Origin: Agelas oroides
Taxonomy: Eukaryota; Porifera; Demospongiae; Agelasida; Agelasidae
Direction: 5' to 3'
NCBI GenBank assembly: GCA_949130485.1
Contig: OX422187.1
Coordinates: forward strand, 186,001-250,000
Length of the DNA stretch: 64,000 nucleotides
The notes under the pieces are model-generated. The model saw nothing but the letters and a program-made list of their open reading frames with translations, was not told where the DNA came from and searched no databases. Shown one piece after another: positions 46,880-59,247 of the stretch. How positions within the stretch are numbered: position 1 is the first letter of the stretch; the number at the start of each line of letters is the position of its first letter. A program made the translations under genes and the position numbers.

Positions 46880-48220
46880 GCAGAAACACAAATCACATCA
46901 ATTTCAATGATATCTGTAACTACAGTACAACTGTAGAGTGTTTGCTAAGGATTGTTAAAATTACCCAAAATTCAAACTACTGTATCTTTCAGAATACACA
47001 TGGGAACAATTTACAATCTTCAAAGCAGCTGTAGTCACCTGTATTCTGCCGAATTCTAGCTCACTAGACCTCACAATCGTTGTGAACCCCTGTTCGAACA
47101 TCGTTTGTAAACATCGTTTCCCAAGCCCGTCTAGACATGTTCTGGGATGTTGGTCAGTTCTGTGTCAGGTACCGAAGCACAACTTAAACCAGCCCATTCC
47201 CAAGTCCTAGAACTTCATCTCAATAAAAGTCCCATGCCGAAATATTGAACGGTTGCTGAGAAAAAAAGAGTACGAACATATCACAAAATTTCAAGTTTTG
47301 TAGCAGTGTAGGTTAGTGACGTAATGCGTAATGTATAATAAATTAAACTAGTGCGGGTTGTATTGGGACTTCCGGCTGCTGGTGATTCCACTGCCATGCG
47401 GCAGTGCGCTCCATGGGCAACATCGCCAGAAGCATTCATGCAGCTATGCGTACCACCTCTTTCGGGCCTCTGATACGCTGTGGTTGTAGGATTTCCATTA
47501 ATAGCAGAACATGTTCAAGTGCGCTGGAATGCTGGCGCATTGTTCTTTCTGCTTGACGTCATCAAAGATGCATTCCACATTGCGTGCCAACGATCTACTA
47601 GCGAAATGGACATTGATCGGGCAACCCTAGCTGCCGTGAGTAGACTAGGCTATTGTATCTATCGAAAGGAGCACGAGTAGGCTGTCTAGGAGTTTGCTGT
47701 TTACTAGAACGCTTTTGAATTTACAATCCAGTTGACGTGACGTCACAGTAGTTTCAAAATATTGGAACCAAAACGGTATAGGCAGTTCACCAGACTACTT
47801 TCCTGCTCGGTGAAAAGTTGTCTGGGCACGAGACTAGGGTTAGGGTCAGGTTAGGGCTGGTATAAATACCGTATAGACCTTATGCAGTTGGTGTGGCTTC
47901 AAGGTTAGCAACCGCTATTTATGTTGCCATAGCAACATTGATTTTATATGACAATTCTTATAGTCCAAATGACTCAAATCTCAAATATGAAAGTTATCAG
48001 CCTCATGGTTGATTTTTTAAAAATCATCAAACTTTGACTGTTAAGTACTGAGTTCTATGGTGAGTGGGCTGACCAATCCCAATGAATCCTGCTAATCGCG
48101 CATTCTTTGGTTTGCCTAAGAACACCAGACGTAGCAAACAGACGTATATAGTAAAACAGTCACAACACACCGGTAAGCAGGTAGATGGATCTACCGAGTC
48201 CCGAGTCCCATTTGTAGAGC
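46880..48220. other. Stretch without a recognised gene
   Basis: No supported gene; a 66-codon frame at 47480 is unrecognised. A lone right terminus of the TAGTC family (GTCTGGGCACGAGACTA) ends at about 47836, followed by GGGTTAGGGTCAGG. Confidence 0.45.
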
Positions 48221-48222
48221 TA

Positions 48223-51193
48223 AAAAAAAAGAAAAGAACTTACGGATTTCAGCGGACGAAACCGAACTGGAACACAAGAACTTTAGCCACGTGGGGTCTG
48301 GTCTCTGGAATGGGATATCATGCGTATCCTTGTTCCCAGGGCTGGGAACGAAGCTAAGCAACACCACAGGACTTCACGCTATATAGCAAGTCCTGCAAAA
48401 ATTAATGATAACATTCGGTATAGAATAATTGTCGAAGATGCGCCCGAGGATGTGCCTGCAGTAGTAAGGCGGGAGTTAGTTTTTTTGTAAGCCCAAGGAG
48501 AGGGGAGCAGACCATTGTAGCGATGTCTGTGCTTGGGAAAGTGGTGTTGGAGCAGGTGAGACGATAACTACACAACCTAAGGGCAGAATCTCAGTGAGGC
48601 TTATATGGTGGCCCTTAAGTGCACTCCGCTGCGGAACATACTCCGAACACAGTCGGAATCCGACATAGAGCGGCCGCAGCAGTGCGGAGAGCGGCCGCAG
48701 CAGTGCGGAGAGGGGATCGTCTAAGTTCACATAGCTCCATGAGGTTACGTCATAAAACATCACATGGGATTTCCCCGTGCCCGGCGCCCACCGAATAATC
48801 GCGATAACCCTCTTTCTACGTAATTTAACTTAACTAAAAATTGTTCTGAACTAGCATGTATTCAGAGAGTATGCAGCATATCAAGGAAAAAGAGACCAAG
48901 TAAGGAAAATATCAGTAAGATAAAGTAGTCAGGATGAAGGTGTATATTCGTGGCAGCTGGGAGGGAGAAATGGATTGTACAGCTCAGAGCTAGCGGCCTC
49001 CATAAGAGGCATGTTGGATCAACTGAGATGACTGTTTGAAGATACAGTCTGTTTTTGAGCCCTAAATTTGTGCTCTATTGGGCAGCAAAGGCTTGTAAAA
49101 GGTTTACTATTCCACACGAATTACTTTTTGATCATTTGTGTGCATCGTTCCGTAGCAAGCCCAGGCCAAAGTGAGCAGTGACAGTGTGCATTTAATATCG
49201 GCATGTACTGCAAGCTAACTAACTCTGCTGCACTCAAACTCTTTGTAGAATGTGTACCTTCTCCTTTGACATATTCTACCGCTTACTAGTTGATATGCTG
49301 CATTCTCACTCAATGTATTGTCACTAGAGTGAAACCTGTCTATAGTGGTCACTGCATGTTAAAGACAGCCAGCTCTTGTTTGTTACGGCCACCTACTCCT
49401 GGTCCCAGTTGTACTAATTGCGCAAAATGACCAGTATAAAGCAACCACCTGCCTGAAACAGCAAATAAAAAATAAATGCTGGTCCCATGACGACCATTAT
49501 ATCAGTGTAGCATACACAAGTCTTGATTCACAAATTACATCAACTAAAATGTAAATTAGGAGAAGGAGGGTTGATGTTCTGAGAGAAATGGTATAGGGGA
49601 TGGTTTGGCATGGTGAAGTCTGAGACTGTTTCAAATAGGTGAACATAGCCTTGTGTTGAGAGAGCCTGGGTACAAGGCTAAGGAATATAAATATACGATC
49701 TATGCACCGTGAAGGACTGATCACTGAATAAATTTGCACGAGGATGCAAGATTCAATGAAGAGTTCAGCCAGACTTCTGAATTCTAATCATGCAATCACT
49801 ACCACAACTTTTCTCAGCAGACAGAGTTCATAAATACAGACTCAGACAATTTCATCAAGTGAATAAGTGATGGAAGTATCTGTTAAGCCCCATCCAGAAC
49901 AGCACAGATAGAGATCACGGGGCAGCAAATGGGTCATGGGATGCCTGACACTTGAAGTGAGAGTTGGAACATACACCCAGGATGCTTGTCATCAAATATA
50001 GGATGTCTCCTTTTTCTCCAAGAGGGTTGCTAGAGGAAGATCTGTTGTGTGCAGTCTGTCCCCTCATGTTTCGAGAGGAGAGGGTTCTTTTTGAGTTTTG
50101 GGGGGAAGCTGTTTGAAGCATTGTCTAGGGGCTCTGGGGGCATGCTCCTCAACCAAAATTTGGGTTTTAGGTGCTCTGAGATTGTTTGCGATGCAATCTG
50201 AGAGGTAAAACCTATAACTGTATTTTTAATTTTTTAGGTGGTCTTTAACAAAAGCCATTTCCTAGTACTCCTCCAGGGCTCAGAGGTGGGGGAGAAGCTT
50301 CCCCTAGTCTATTTCTTGGTGATCTGATAGTGGTATTAGAACTTGTGTGCATTTGTGTAGTCACTTTGTTGGTGAAGAGAGGGGAGTGCATACACAAGTT
50401 GAGCATAACCTCATTTCCAGGCCTTCCTTACTTAGCTTTCCATCAGTTGCAGTGCTGACAGAAAGCTGGGCGGGAACTTGGCAACAAGGGTGATTTCAAA
50501 CATACAAGTGTGATAAAGTAATGATTGGTATACTTGTGTGACACGGTCTTGGGCTTGTAGTATGAGGCTAGGCCTGGCTGGCTGTGTATGCAGTGACACA
50601 GACAGTATCATTGAGTGAGAATTTAGCATGTCAAGTGTAATAGAATCAAGTAAGCAACATAAGTAGTCAGTGGAGAAGGTAGAAATTTCATGGATAGTTT
50701 GAGTGCAAGCTCACAATGCATACAGCTAAGTGTACACAGCAGGTTTGCCATGGTACTAATAAATTATGCACACAGACACGTGAAATCTTGATCAACTTGT
50801 GTGTGACAAGAAGTTATCATGTCCATGCTTTCACTGCCCAAATTTAGGCCTCATGGACTGATTGTACTCTCACATGATCATCTTTACCAAGTATGCTGTA
50901 CTCAGCCTTATATTTGAGGCTAGCTCTGTCCTGTACAGTCGGTTTTCCCCCCTCAACAACTGCCACGAATATCCCTTCATCCTGACTACTTCACCTTACT
51001 GGTATTATGCTTACTTGGTCTCTTTTACCTTGATGTGCTGCATACTCTCTGAATGCATGCTAGTTGAGAACAATTTTTAGTTAAGTTAAATTACGTAGAA
51101 AGAGGGTTATCGCGATTATTCGGTGGGCACGGGGAACTCCCATGTGATGTTTTATGACGTAACCTCATGGAGCTATGTGAACTTAGACGATCC
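48223..51193 (-). repeat. 3 kb inverted duplication, arm 2
   Basis: Reverse complement of 35558-38524. Order here: AAAAAAAAAGAAAAGAAC edge, the GCGGCCGC 21-base units (about 48670-48712), then the foldback element (48712-51193) ending GTGAACTTAGACGATCCC. Arm 2 has no 30-base minisatellite at its outer end; it abuts AT-rich DNA (ATATACAAACAGATAAAT). Differences from arm 1 are scattered single bases and a few short indels. Confidence 0.88.
48712..51193. mobile_element. Foldback element, copy 2
   Basis: Same element as 35558-38034 in the opposite direction, with both arms intact. It encodes nothing recognisable. Identical short frames in the two copies follow from recent duplication and do not imply coding. 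Confidence 0.8.
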
Positions 51194-51401
51194 CATATAC
51201 AAACAGATAAATTTATAAAAGTAGAATTAGTTGTAGTTAGTTAGAACATAAATAAAATCTCATCATTTATATATCACAAAATAGCAAATTAGAAAATACC
51301 TTATTATACTCTTGCAATAAGAAATATCACTTAGCTAACTTTAAGGTATATTTATTTCCTAATTTACAGGAACTTAGATCACGTGATAATACTCCAGCTA
51401 G

Positions 51402-53940
51402 GAATCTCGTTATGTACAGACTTGCTCATGAGAAAAAAATTACGGGTTTACCCCAAATTTAGATTTTAACCCTCTCCCTACGAGATTTAACTTCACACCA
51501 AATTTCTGCCTACATTGGCTACAAGCATGCATTCAGAGAGTTTGCAGCACATCAAGGGAGAAGAGAACAAGTAAGCATGGTATCAGTATAGTATTAAAAC
51601 TAGTCAGTATTGAATATCAGAAAAGGGATGCATTTCTGGCAGCTGTGTAGCTAGGGGGAAACAGATTGACATTTCGGAGCAGCCTCCAGCAGCACCGAAG
51701 AAAGCTTGAATTATATTTTCTATTTCTATCCATGAGCCTTGACTGATCAACACTCTTGTGTTTGGTGCACAATTAGTAAACCTGCTGTGCAATGCTGTGG
51801 TGTGTGTTTGTCTGAGGATACTATTGTTTATGAACACGATAGAGTGGACAAAATAAGAGTTGACTCTACATGGCAGCATGTGCATGATGTGCACATGCAG
51901 ACATTTTGCATGTGGGATCAGGGCTCTGAGGTTGTTCTACTTGTTCACACTAAGTCTCGTCAAAGCTGTGCATGCTATATAGCTTCCATGTTCGATGATA
52001 GAACATACAAAGAACCCAAAGGAGCAAGTTGAACACTGCCTCATAAGTGCCAGGAAGATAGTTTGAGGGGATAGTTTATCTGTCAGTGTACCCACACGCT
52101 ACAAGCTCTGGGCAGGTAAGGCAAAGTGGTTACTGAAAAATACAATCATGTATTTATTGAAAAAGTGAATATCAGTCAAATGCAAGCTTTATCCAGCTTG
52201 GAGATGATAGCACAGGATTACGGATGGGATGCCTAACACTTGAAGTAAAGGTGTAAATGTATACCCAGCCTCTCTTTGATTATGCTGTCTTTTCCAGTGC
52301 TCAAAGAGAGGGATGCTAGGGAAGGTTCATCTGTGCGCAGTGTGTCCTGAGTCCTCTGGTGCTCCAAAAGGGGTGCTAGGGGAGAACTTACATGTAGTCT
52401 CTGAGAAAGATGTCTGTATTCACTGCTGTTTGAGTTGACCCTACAAACCAAAAAGCTGTGATATGAATATAATTATGTGGTTATTTTCCCATTTAGCCTG
52501 TAAAGAAGTTTACCACATAATTATATTCATATGCACAGCTTGTTTGTTCAATGGAAATATCATAGTCTCCTACCCAAGCTCTCACACCCTGAGCTTGCAG
52601 TATGGGCCCGGTTTCGTATGCAAGTGTGACAGTATAGAAATGAGAATTTTGCTTGATATGTATATAACATAAGAACACAGCATTAACGGTGCTATCGAAC
52701 TAGGTAAGGATTTTAAGTATATTAAGACATTGCAGAAGATATGCATAATTTTAATATGTGCATGCATAGTGAGGGTTCAATTTGAAGCTGTAAAGCATGG
52801 ACTATTTCATAATTTCTGCTAATTCTGCCGCTAGAAATTTGTCACATGCATGGATTACACAAATGTAAAGGCTTCGTCAAATTTACAGATAGAGGAATTA
52901 ATTAATGCTCGGACACTTAAGAAACGTTGCACTCTTGTTGCTCGCACAGAGGTCCAGCAGACATAAGAACTGTAGGATAGGTGGGCTAATGTTTCAACTC
53001 CCTTCTACCCGGGATTTAGCAAAAGAAATACCACATCTGTTCAAGCACCTATCCTTGGAAAAAGGATTCTACTAGCAGACAAGTCTGATAATATCACATC
53101 GCTAGCCAAATTTGGCAACTGCTGCAGCATGGTATGGGTTCATAGGCAAGGCCAGTGGAAGGGCAAGTATTTTAGTCTTTCCTTTTTGGAGGAGACGGCA
53201 AAGAAGTTACGTGTTGTTTTACAATGTATTTTCTGACGTGATTTTCTATCCCCGCGTACTACAATAGCTTTGGGTGTCGAAAACTATCCCAGCCCCAGCA
53301 TGTCTTGTTGCTCTGATGATGTGGCACAGTTGCTACCGTGCTTAGACCTTTGAAGTCTGAGGTCCGAAAATATATCAGTCTGAGAATAAATTTTTGCCTC
53401 TAGCATAGGAACATTAACACATTCAACAGACATAAAATAGCTTCATTTTTATGCCTGATTTCAGTACACAGCGTCAACAATGTTCGACCCTTGGTGCATA
53501 GTTAGATTGCAGTGTACAGCAACGTAGTGTACAAATGCACACCACAACATTGCACAGCAGGTTTACTAATTGTGCACCAAACACGAGAGTGTTGACCAGT
53601 CAAGACTGATGGATAGAAATAGAAAATATAATTCAAGCTTTCTTCGGTGCTGCTGGAGGCTGCTCCGAAATGTCAATCTGTTTCCCCCTAGCTACACAGC
53701 TGCCAGAAATGCATCCCTTTTCTGATATTCAATACTGACTAGTTTTAATACTATACTGATACCATGCTTACTTGTTCTCTTCTCCCTTGATGTGCTGCAA
53801 ACTCTCTGAATGCATGCTTGTAGCCAATGTAGGCAGAAATTCGGTGTTAAGTTAAATCTGGTAGGGAGAGGGTTAAAATCTAAATTTGGGGTAAACCCGT
53901 ATTTTTTTTCTCATGAGCAAGTCTGTACATAACGAGATTC
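51402..53940. mobile_element. Related foldback element with about 405-base arms
   Basis: The left arm starts GAATCTCGTTATGTACAGAC and runs through TGCATTCAGAGAGTTTGCAG and CATTTCGGAGCAGCCTCC to about 51808. The right arm (about 53536-53940) is its complement. Flanks read CCAGCTAG on the left and GCAGCTAG on the right, an 8-base duplication with one mismatch. The block TTCAGAGAGTTTGCAGCACA and the GAGA(C/A)CAAGTAAGCAT block are shared with the element at 35558. The interior is 1.7 kb with no recognised gene; a smaller inverted pair (TATAATTATGTGGT...) sits at 52473-52535. Confidence 0.8.
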
Positions 53941-53971
53941 GCAGCTAGCCGGCGCAGACGTCCGACGTTGT

Positions 53972-54168
53972 GCGGCCGCTCTCTGCTCTACTGCGGCCGC
54001 TTCCGCTCTACTGCGGCCGCTCTCCGCACCACTGCGGCCGCTCTCCGCACCACTGCGGCCGCTCTCCGCACCACTGCGGCCGCTCTCCGCACCACTGCGG
54101 CCGCTCTCCGCACCACTGCGGCCGCTCTCCGCACCACTGCGGCCGCTCTCCGCACCACTGCGGCCGCT
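53972..54168 (+). repeat. 21-bp GC-rich minisatellite, about 9 units
   Basis: Units of TCTCCGCACCACTGCGGCCGC, the first two variant, period 21. They are followed by TCTATGTCGGAGTCCGACTG and CGGAGTGCACTTATGGGCC, the same tail as after the two-unit array at 38035. Open in all frames; ORFs here are artefacts. Confidence 0.95.
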
Positions 54169-54689
54169 CTATGTCGGAGTCCGACTGTGTTCGGAGTATG
54201 TTCAGCAGCGGAGTGCACTTATGGGCCACCATAGGCTTACCTGCTGGAATCATAGATGGCTTTCCAATAGGCTTCCCTATCTGGCGGCTTTAATTAATAC
54301 ACTAGGTGGAGTGTCTGGTATAAGGGGCGAGCTGGAGATTAGTGCAGGAAGCCACTACGTTCAGTGTAGGACTTACTCCGCATATAGTTCATTTCCAACT
54401 TCCAGTCCTATATGTCCTTTGTTGCGTGTATAACTAGCTGAGGTCTTGAAGAAACTTGTTCAGTGTTCTTCACAGCTCAGCTTATGCTACAGTCTTCCAC
54501 ACGTTGCTTGATCAAGTAATTGTAAGGTAGGCAGGACCCAGATAGGGTCTGACTCGGAGAGAATTACTCCAGCTAGGGCGTATTATGTCCGCGCTAATAG
54601 AACATGCGCATGCGTGCGTTTTAAATCGTATTCATTTTGGTTGCCCTAACGCGGCATGTACCCTAACGGGGCTGCTACACCCTTGAACC

Positions 54690-54790
54690 TAGAAGCAAAC
54701 TAGGAGATGGCTCTATTTGGATATCCAACTTCGAACAGCTGTTTTTGAAGCTGACAGGCGCATGTCAGAGAGAGTAGAGGCCTTTACAAG
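54690..54790 (+). other. Possible exon
   Basis: A frame reading WLYLDIQLRTAVFEADRRMS and then ERVEAFTR ends at a good donor (ACAAG|GTAAGTGC). A phase-compatible continuation at about 55412 (QSIAVVHKSRERMRTNIRYY) runs soon into a stop. The peptide is helix-like but unrecognised. Weak support; it may be chance. Confidence 0.2.
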
Positions 54791-55012
54791 GTAAGTGCTA
54801 TTACAATTTGCATAGCCTCGCTCCCATGAGGCTAAGTTTGCAACTACTATGTATGCAGTAGTATGATAATGATCGATATACAAATTGTGTTCCACTAGAA
54901 TGCAGTATGTTTGATATTGCAGATAATGTGCTGAAAATACCTTTTATGAAATGTGCACACTCCAGAAATGTTAAGTATTTCTAAAAGTGCAGTAGCAGAT
55001 AATATGCTAGTC

Positions 55013-55385
55013 TCGTGCTACTCTCACAAGCAAGACCCACTTTCGCAACAGAGGGAAAGGCTCTGGTGAACTGCATATACAAGTTGTGTCCTGTCACACC
55101 GTATGGTGTGGTCTGATCACGTTACAGTATCTTGTCACATGACACATTTATACATCAACGTTTGAGTGGCTAATGGTCTTGAAAATGGGGACAGAGAGCT
55201 AGGACAGCTTTTCTGCTACTACAGGAGCTGTAAAAACACTTCGACTATACTACACGGAGAGCGTGCGCACTTCGCAACAGGGTGCATTATTTGAAATCTG
55301 GTTAAGTTATCTAGCTAATTGCATTCCAGTGGGCCAGGGCTTGTATACGCAGTTCACCAGACCCTTCCCTCTCTGAAGTGGCGTT
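55013..55385. mobile_element. Worn TAGTC-type MITE
   Basis: It starts TAGTCTCGTGCTACTCTCAC. Subterminal GCTCTGGTGAACTGCATATA pairs with the complement of TATACGCAGTTCACCAGACC near 55350, as in the element at 15999. The right end and target duplication are not preserved. Confidence 0.6.
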
Positions 55386-55743
55386 TCGTGTTTGTGTCGT
55401 AAGCTGCTTGCAAAGGCAGTCTATTGCTGTTGTACACAAGTCAAGGGAACGTATGCGTACAAATATTCGTTACTATTGTTGGTTGTCTACGTAGCGTTCG
55501 AACGGCAGAGGGGCAGGTTTGATGTATACGTTCACGCAGGTAATCAACGACCTGTACACTATCGAGCAACTCATCACGAAGAAAGCCATGCACACCTCTG
55601 GACTCCAGCATGCTTTAGGTAAGTTGTTGATAGACTAATATATGCAATATCATGTAAAATGGATTGTCCGAAAATAAAATGTCACGCATGAAAGTTACGT
55701 ATAGTGAACAATTGCACAACCTCAACTGGGATAACTCACATTA

Positions 55744-57358
55744 TCAATCATCTGTCATTGCTTCCTCGCTGTCACGGTCACTGTAATTGCCTTCACTATC
55801 ACTCAGGTAGCTCTCACTGTCACTATCTAGTTGAAAGGTACTGTCAATATGCTGACTCAGTCTGTCACTAGCCTCAATTCCAAAGACGAAGTCAACAATG
55901 TCGTCAACATCACCAACAAGGACGTTGGTATGTTCTTCCTCAATGGCAATCTCATGGAGTTCATCGCTGCTGGAGTCAATATGAGAGCAGCAGTTGGTAC
56001 ACTCATAACCCGCTGAGCACTTCTTTCCTTTCTTTTTACAGCTGCAACGGTTTGTTGTGCAACCTGTGGCACACTTGCATCCCTTGGTGAGGACATGTAC
56101 TCGCTCTTTGATGGCCTTGATGTTGGCTTCAGTGTCCCACTCCACTGTAAGTGTTCCATCATTCATGCACCAACCATATGATGTCATTGGTAGAAGGAGC
56201 ATTTCATTTTGATCAGCCTGACTCCACATGTGTAAAATCCAACAAGATCGTTTCCAGTGTAGCATCAGTGCGTCATCAGATGCAATCATTTCATTCTCAA
56301 ACTTAGTTCTGTACCATATAGTTTGTCGGATGCTGTCCAGCCACTTAGAATGCTGCTCTTCCACTGTAAGGCCCTGGTTTCCAAAATGTGAGAAATGTGT
56401 AACTGGAGATTGAGTGTCAAATCCAGATGAGTGTTTTTTGAAATACACTGTGCCAATAAGGCGAAGAAATGCCAAGTAACCAAGCTTGTAGTTGTTGCTC
56501 TCTAACCCGACATCATAGAGTGTACCAGGAGTTGATGGGTCATTTCCAGCAGTAATAAAGGATGTGTACTGATAAAAGTACCTTAAGAATGTAGCTTTTC
56601 CAATTAATCAATTCATCAGTGGATTTGATGCTGGTAGGTATTTGCTTGGATAATGCAGCAATAAGCTGCAAAAGATCCTTATCTGTGCTGGAGTCATTTC
56701 TTTGTTGAAGAATAACTAAGTGAGATCAGTAACAAACATAGCACACTTTATCACTCTCTTTAATGCTACCCTCATACCCTGTGTTTTCCTTTAGATAATG
56801 CTCAATAAGAGCTGGTCGAGGGCATGGCTTGGGATTAGAATCCCGTCTCAGTGATGTCCCACATGTCACACATTGCTCTTGTCTTGGTTGCATTAGACTG
56901 TATACTAAGTGGTAGTGATGCTTGCATAATGGTACTGGCACTGGTATGATTGAGGAATTGAACTTAAGTCCACCAGAATCAAATATTTGCCTTACCTCAT
57001 CACTTGTTGTTTTGTGCAGTGATGCAAACACGTTCTTGGAATACTCTTGCACACAACATTATCTTCCAGGACGTAACTTTGTCCACCTAGGAACGTGGCT
57101 GCTGTTTACAAGAACTCGTGTGATGTCCTTTCTGCAAGCTGGACAAACTAGGCCACCCTTAGGCACATTTAGTTTGGCAATGTACCTCTGTGCATCTACA
57201 TTTTTCCACTGTGATGGACTAGTTAGATTTTGTCTGTTTCCATTACAAAGACAGCAGGATACCTGCTTGTCTGCCTGAGTTTCTGCTCCAAATGAAAGAC
57301 GTCGTCTGCTGCTGCTCTGGATCTGTTTGCTGGATGTCATCTTTTTCTTTTCTGCCAT
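55744..57358 (-). pseudogene. CXC-domain (tesmin/TSO1-like) zinc protein gene, broken
   Basis: The start is at MAEKKKMTSSK (57358). The first part has paired CxxC motifs (CCLCNGN; LVCPACRKDITR). A TAA at 57059-57061 interrupts an otherwise continuous frame, which goes on CCVQEYSKNVFASLHK, then PLCKHHYHLVY, QEQCVTCGTS and VCYVCY, with a stop or exon end at 56726. Further coding resumes in other frames: KDLLQLIAALSKQIPTSIKS, and after a one-base shift near 56590 RYFYQYTSFITAGND. The last 243 codons (56475-55744) hold a cysteine-rich CXC module, KGCKCATGCTTNRCSCKKKG to CTNCC, and an acidic serine-rich tail ending EEAMTDD. CXC modules bind DNA in tesmin/TSO1 proteins; this longer architecture belongs to an uncharacterised invertebrate family. 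With a nonsense codon and a frameshift it is probably non-functional. Confidence 0.6.
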
Positions 57359-57399
57359 AAATTGTGAATATGTGCTATGATTACATTTCAACTGTGTTT

Positions 57400-58240
57400 A
57401 TTGAGTTTGTTATCTTACCTATAGCTCTCTACAATAGCTGTTACTGCTGCAGCTGCGCTGTGGGGGATCTGCACGTGGTGGTTAATTATCATCATTCGTG
57501 TGGTAATTTTGTAGCCTCATAACTGTGGAATGGAACGGGCACACAACTCCAAATTTTTTGTCGAGGCAGGCTTATGACGCATCTTTTGCGGTGCAAAGTA
57601 ATAAATTGGTACGCTTGTCCGAAATTTTTTGGCACAGCAAACGCTGATGCGGTTCGTTTTGGACGTCGTGTACGATTTGTACCCTGGAGTACCGTACGAA
57701 CAGATTTAGCAACTACGACGCGGTAGGTATAAAAAGTGATCATAGTAGATACTGCATATTGAGTTTGGAATAAATATCACCAACACAACTCGTCATATAG
57801 ACTGCTAAACAAAACGCTTCATATTGCGGTTAACGAAACGCTAACAGGAAGCGTAACTTCCGCTCAAAATAAAATCCTACGTATATGTATGGACTTCCGG
57901 TCAGGCTGCGGAACGACTGAGTAAAGCCTTTTGCACCACTTGGTTTGAATAGCAATTATGATATTCATAGTACAATCCAGACTAATTAGCACTTGACCCA
58001 AGCCGTATAGTGCATTTACAAGGCCACCTAGGGCAATTTACACCTTTGCACCACTTGGTTTGCAATTTCTAGGGAGAACACTGGTCGCAATGTGCTTAAC
58101 AGATGTCAGCATTTTATTATCTGACCCCTGTGTTTGAAAATTGTGTTCCTTGGTGACAACTCGATGGTTGCAGCCTTCCTCTCTGCGAAGGGTGTGGGTT
58201 ACAAGACAATATAGTTAATCTAGTAGTCTTACAAGCCAAA
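57400..58240. other. Stretch without a recognised gene
   Basis: I see no supported gene or element. Two copies of TTTTGCACCACTTGGTTTG(A/C)A (about 57930 and 58043) are the only repeat noted. Confidence 0.4.
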
Positions 58241-58247
58241 TGTAGTT

Positions 58248-58358
58248 AGCCTCATTCCCAGGCCTTCCCACCGTCCACTTTTTGATAGCTAACACCTTCT
58301 ATTTTACATCCTGTAAGCAATCAAAAGCTAGATTGTGGGAAAGTCTGGAAATGAGGGT
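58248..58358. mobile_element. Short TAGCC-type element, about 110 bp
   Basis: It begins TAGCCTCATTCCCAGGCCTT; the far end GGGAAAGTCTGGAAATGAGG is the rough complement. Inner CAATCAAAAGCTAG pairs with TTTTTGATAGCTAA. No clear target duplication. Confidence 0.5.
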
Positions 58359-58591
58359 AAGATGCAGACAGTGTTAGCGTGTATCACTTTCAGTACCACA
58401 AAAGATCTGGTGACTCTTCGGATATTTTTTGTAAATATGAAATACAGTAGTGCCAAATTATATCGCCAAACTATATGTTGTGGAAGACAACTTATGATAT
58501 GTGTCTACCATTCATGATCAATTTGCACTCTAGAATCGATCTACTGTAGTTTAAAAAGTTTCTTTACTTTAGACAACAAAGCTGTCTGATA

Positions 58592-59062
58592 TAGCCTCAT
58601 TCCCAGGCCTCCCCCGTTTTTTGTTCTTCGGTTTGCGTTCAGTATAATACATGGAAGCAGAAGAGCGCGAAAAATGGGGAAGGCCTGGGAACACCGATCA
58701 CGTGAATGACGTCAGGTGGACGCGAGGTGGACGTGGGGGGGGGGGCGGTTCCCGATTAGCAGTACAAGCGCAATAAACCGGAGAGCGAGTTTCTTACCGG
58801 TCAAGTGGAGTACTCGTGATCTCGTGAACGTCTGGAGTCTTGCCTGGCGATAGATCGCTTGATGATGAAGTCTAGTACGTTATTCATGTATTTGAGTGTG
58901 GATCCCTCCCCCCCTACATCCACCTCGCGTCCACCTGACGTCATTCACGTGATAGGTGTTCCCAGGCCTTCCCCGTTTTTCGTGCTCTTCTGCTTCCGTG
59001 TATTATACTAAACGCAAACCAAAAGAACAAAAAAAAACGGGGGAGGCCTGGGAACGAGGCTA
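58592..59062. mobile_element. TAGCC-type foldback MITE with 9-bp target duplication
   Basis: The arms are about 200 bases each. The outer terminus is TAGCCTCATTCCCAGGCCTC, followed by CCCGTTTTTTGTTCTT and then AAAATGGGGAAGGCCTGGGA; innermost is CACGTGAATGACGTCAGGTG pairing with its exact complement. Perfect 9-base repeats TGTCTGATA lie at 58583-58591 and 59063-59071. The internal GGCCTGGGAACA/TGTTCCCAGGCC pair is a second terminus-like motif, so the element looks like one member nested in another. Non-coding. Confidence 0.88.
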
Positions 59063-59247
59063 TGTCTGATACACTCCCATACAAATGTAGCTGTTTAACT
59101 ACCTGCTTACAATTATTAGAACACAAAAAGCTCTGAAGAATCATCAAATCCGTTTCCCGGGGGCCCGTGTCTGGGACTGGTAATAAGAGTCTGCTACAGG
59201 ATTTTTCTTGTCTCAACACAGATAGTGGAGTATCCTTCATTTTGCTT

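Noticed and set aside
37982-49739. Identical 65-95 codon ORFs in both arms of the 3 kb duplication
   Set aside because: Identity follows from recent duplication; no family motif, no splice context.
53968-54253. Alanine/threonine and arginine-rich ORFs
   Set aside because: 21-base GC-rich minisatellite open in several frames on both strands.
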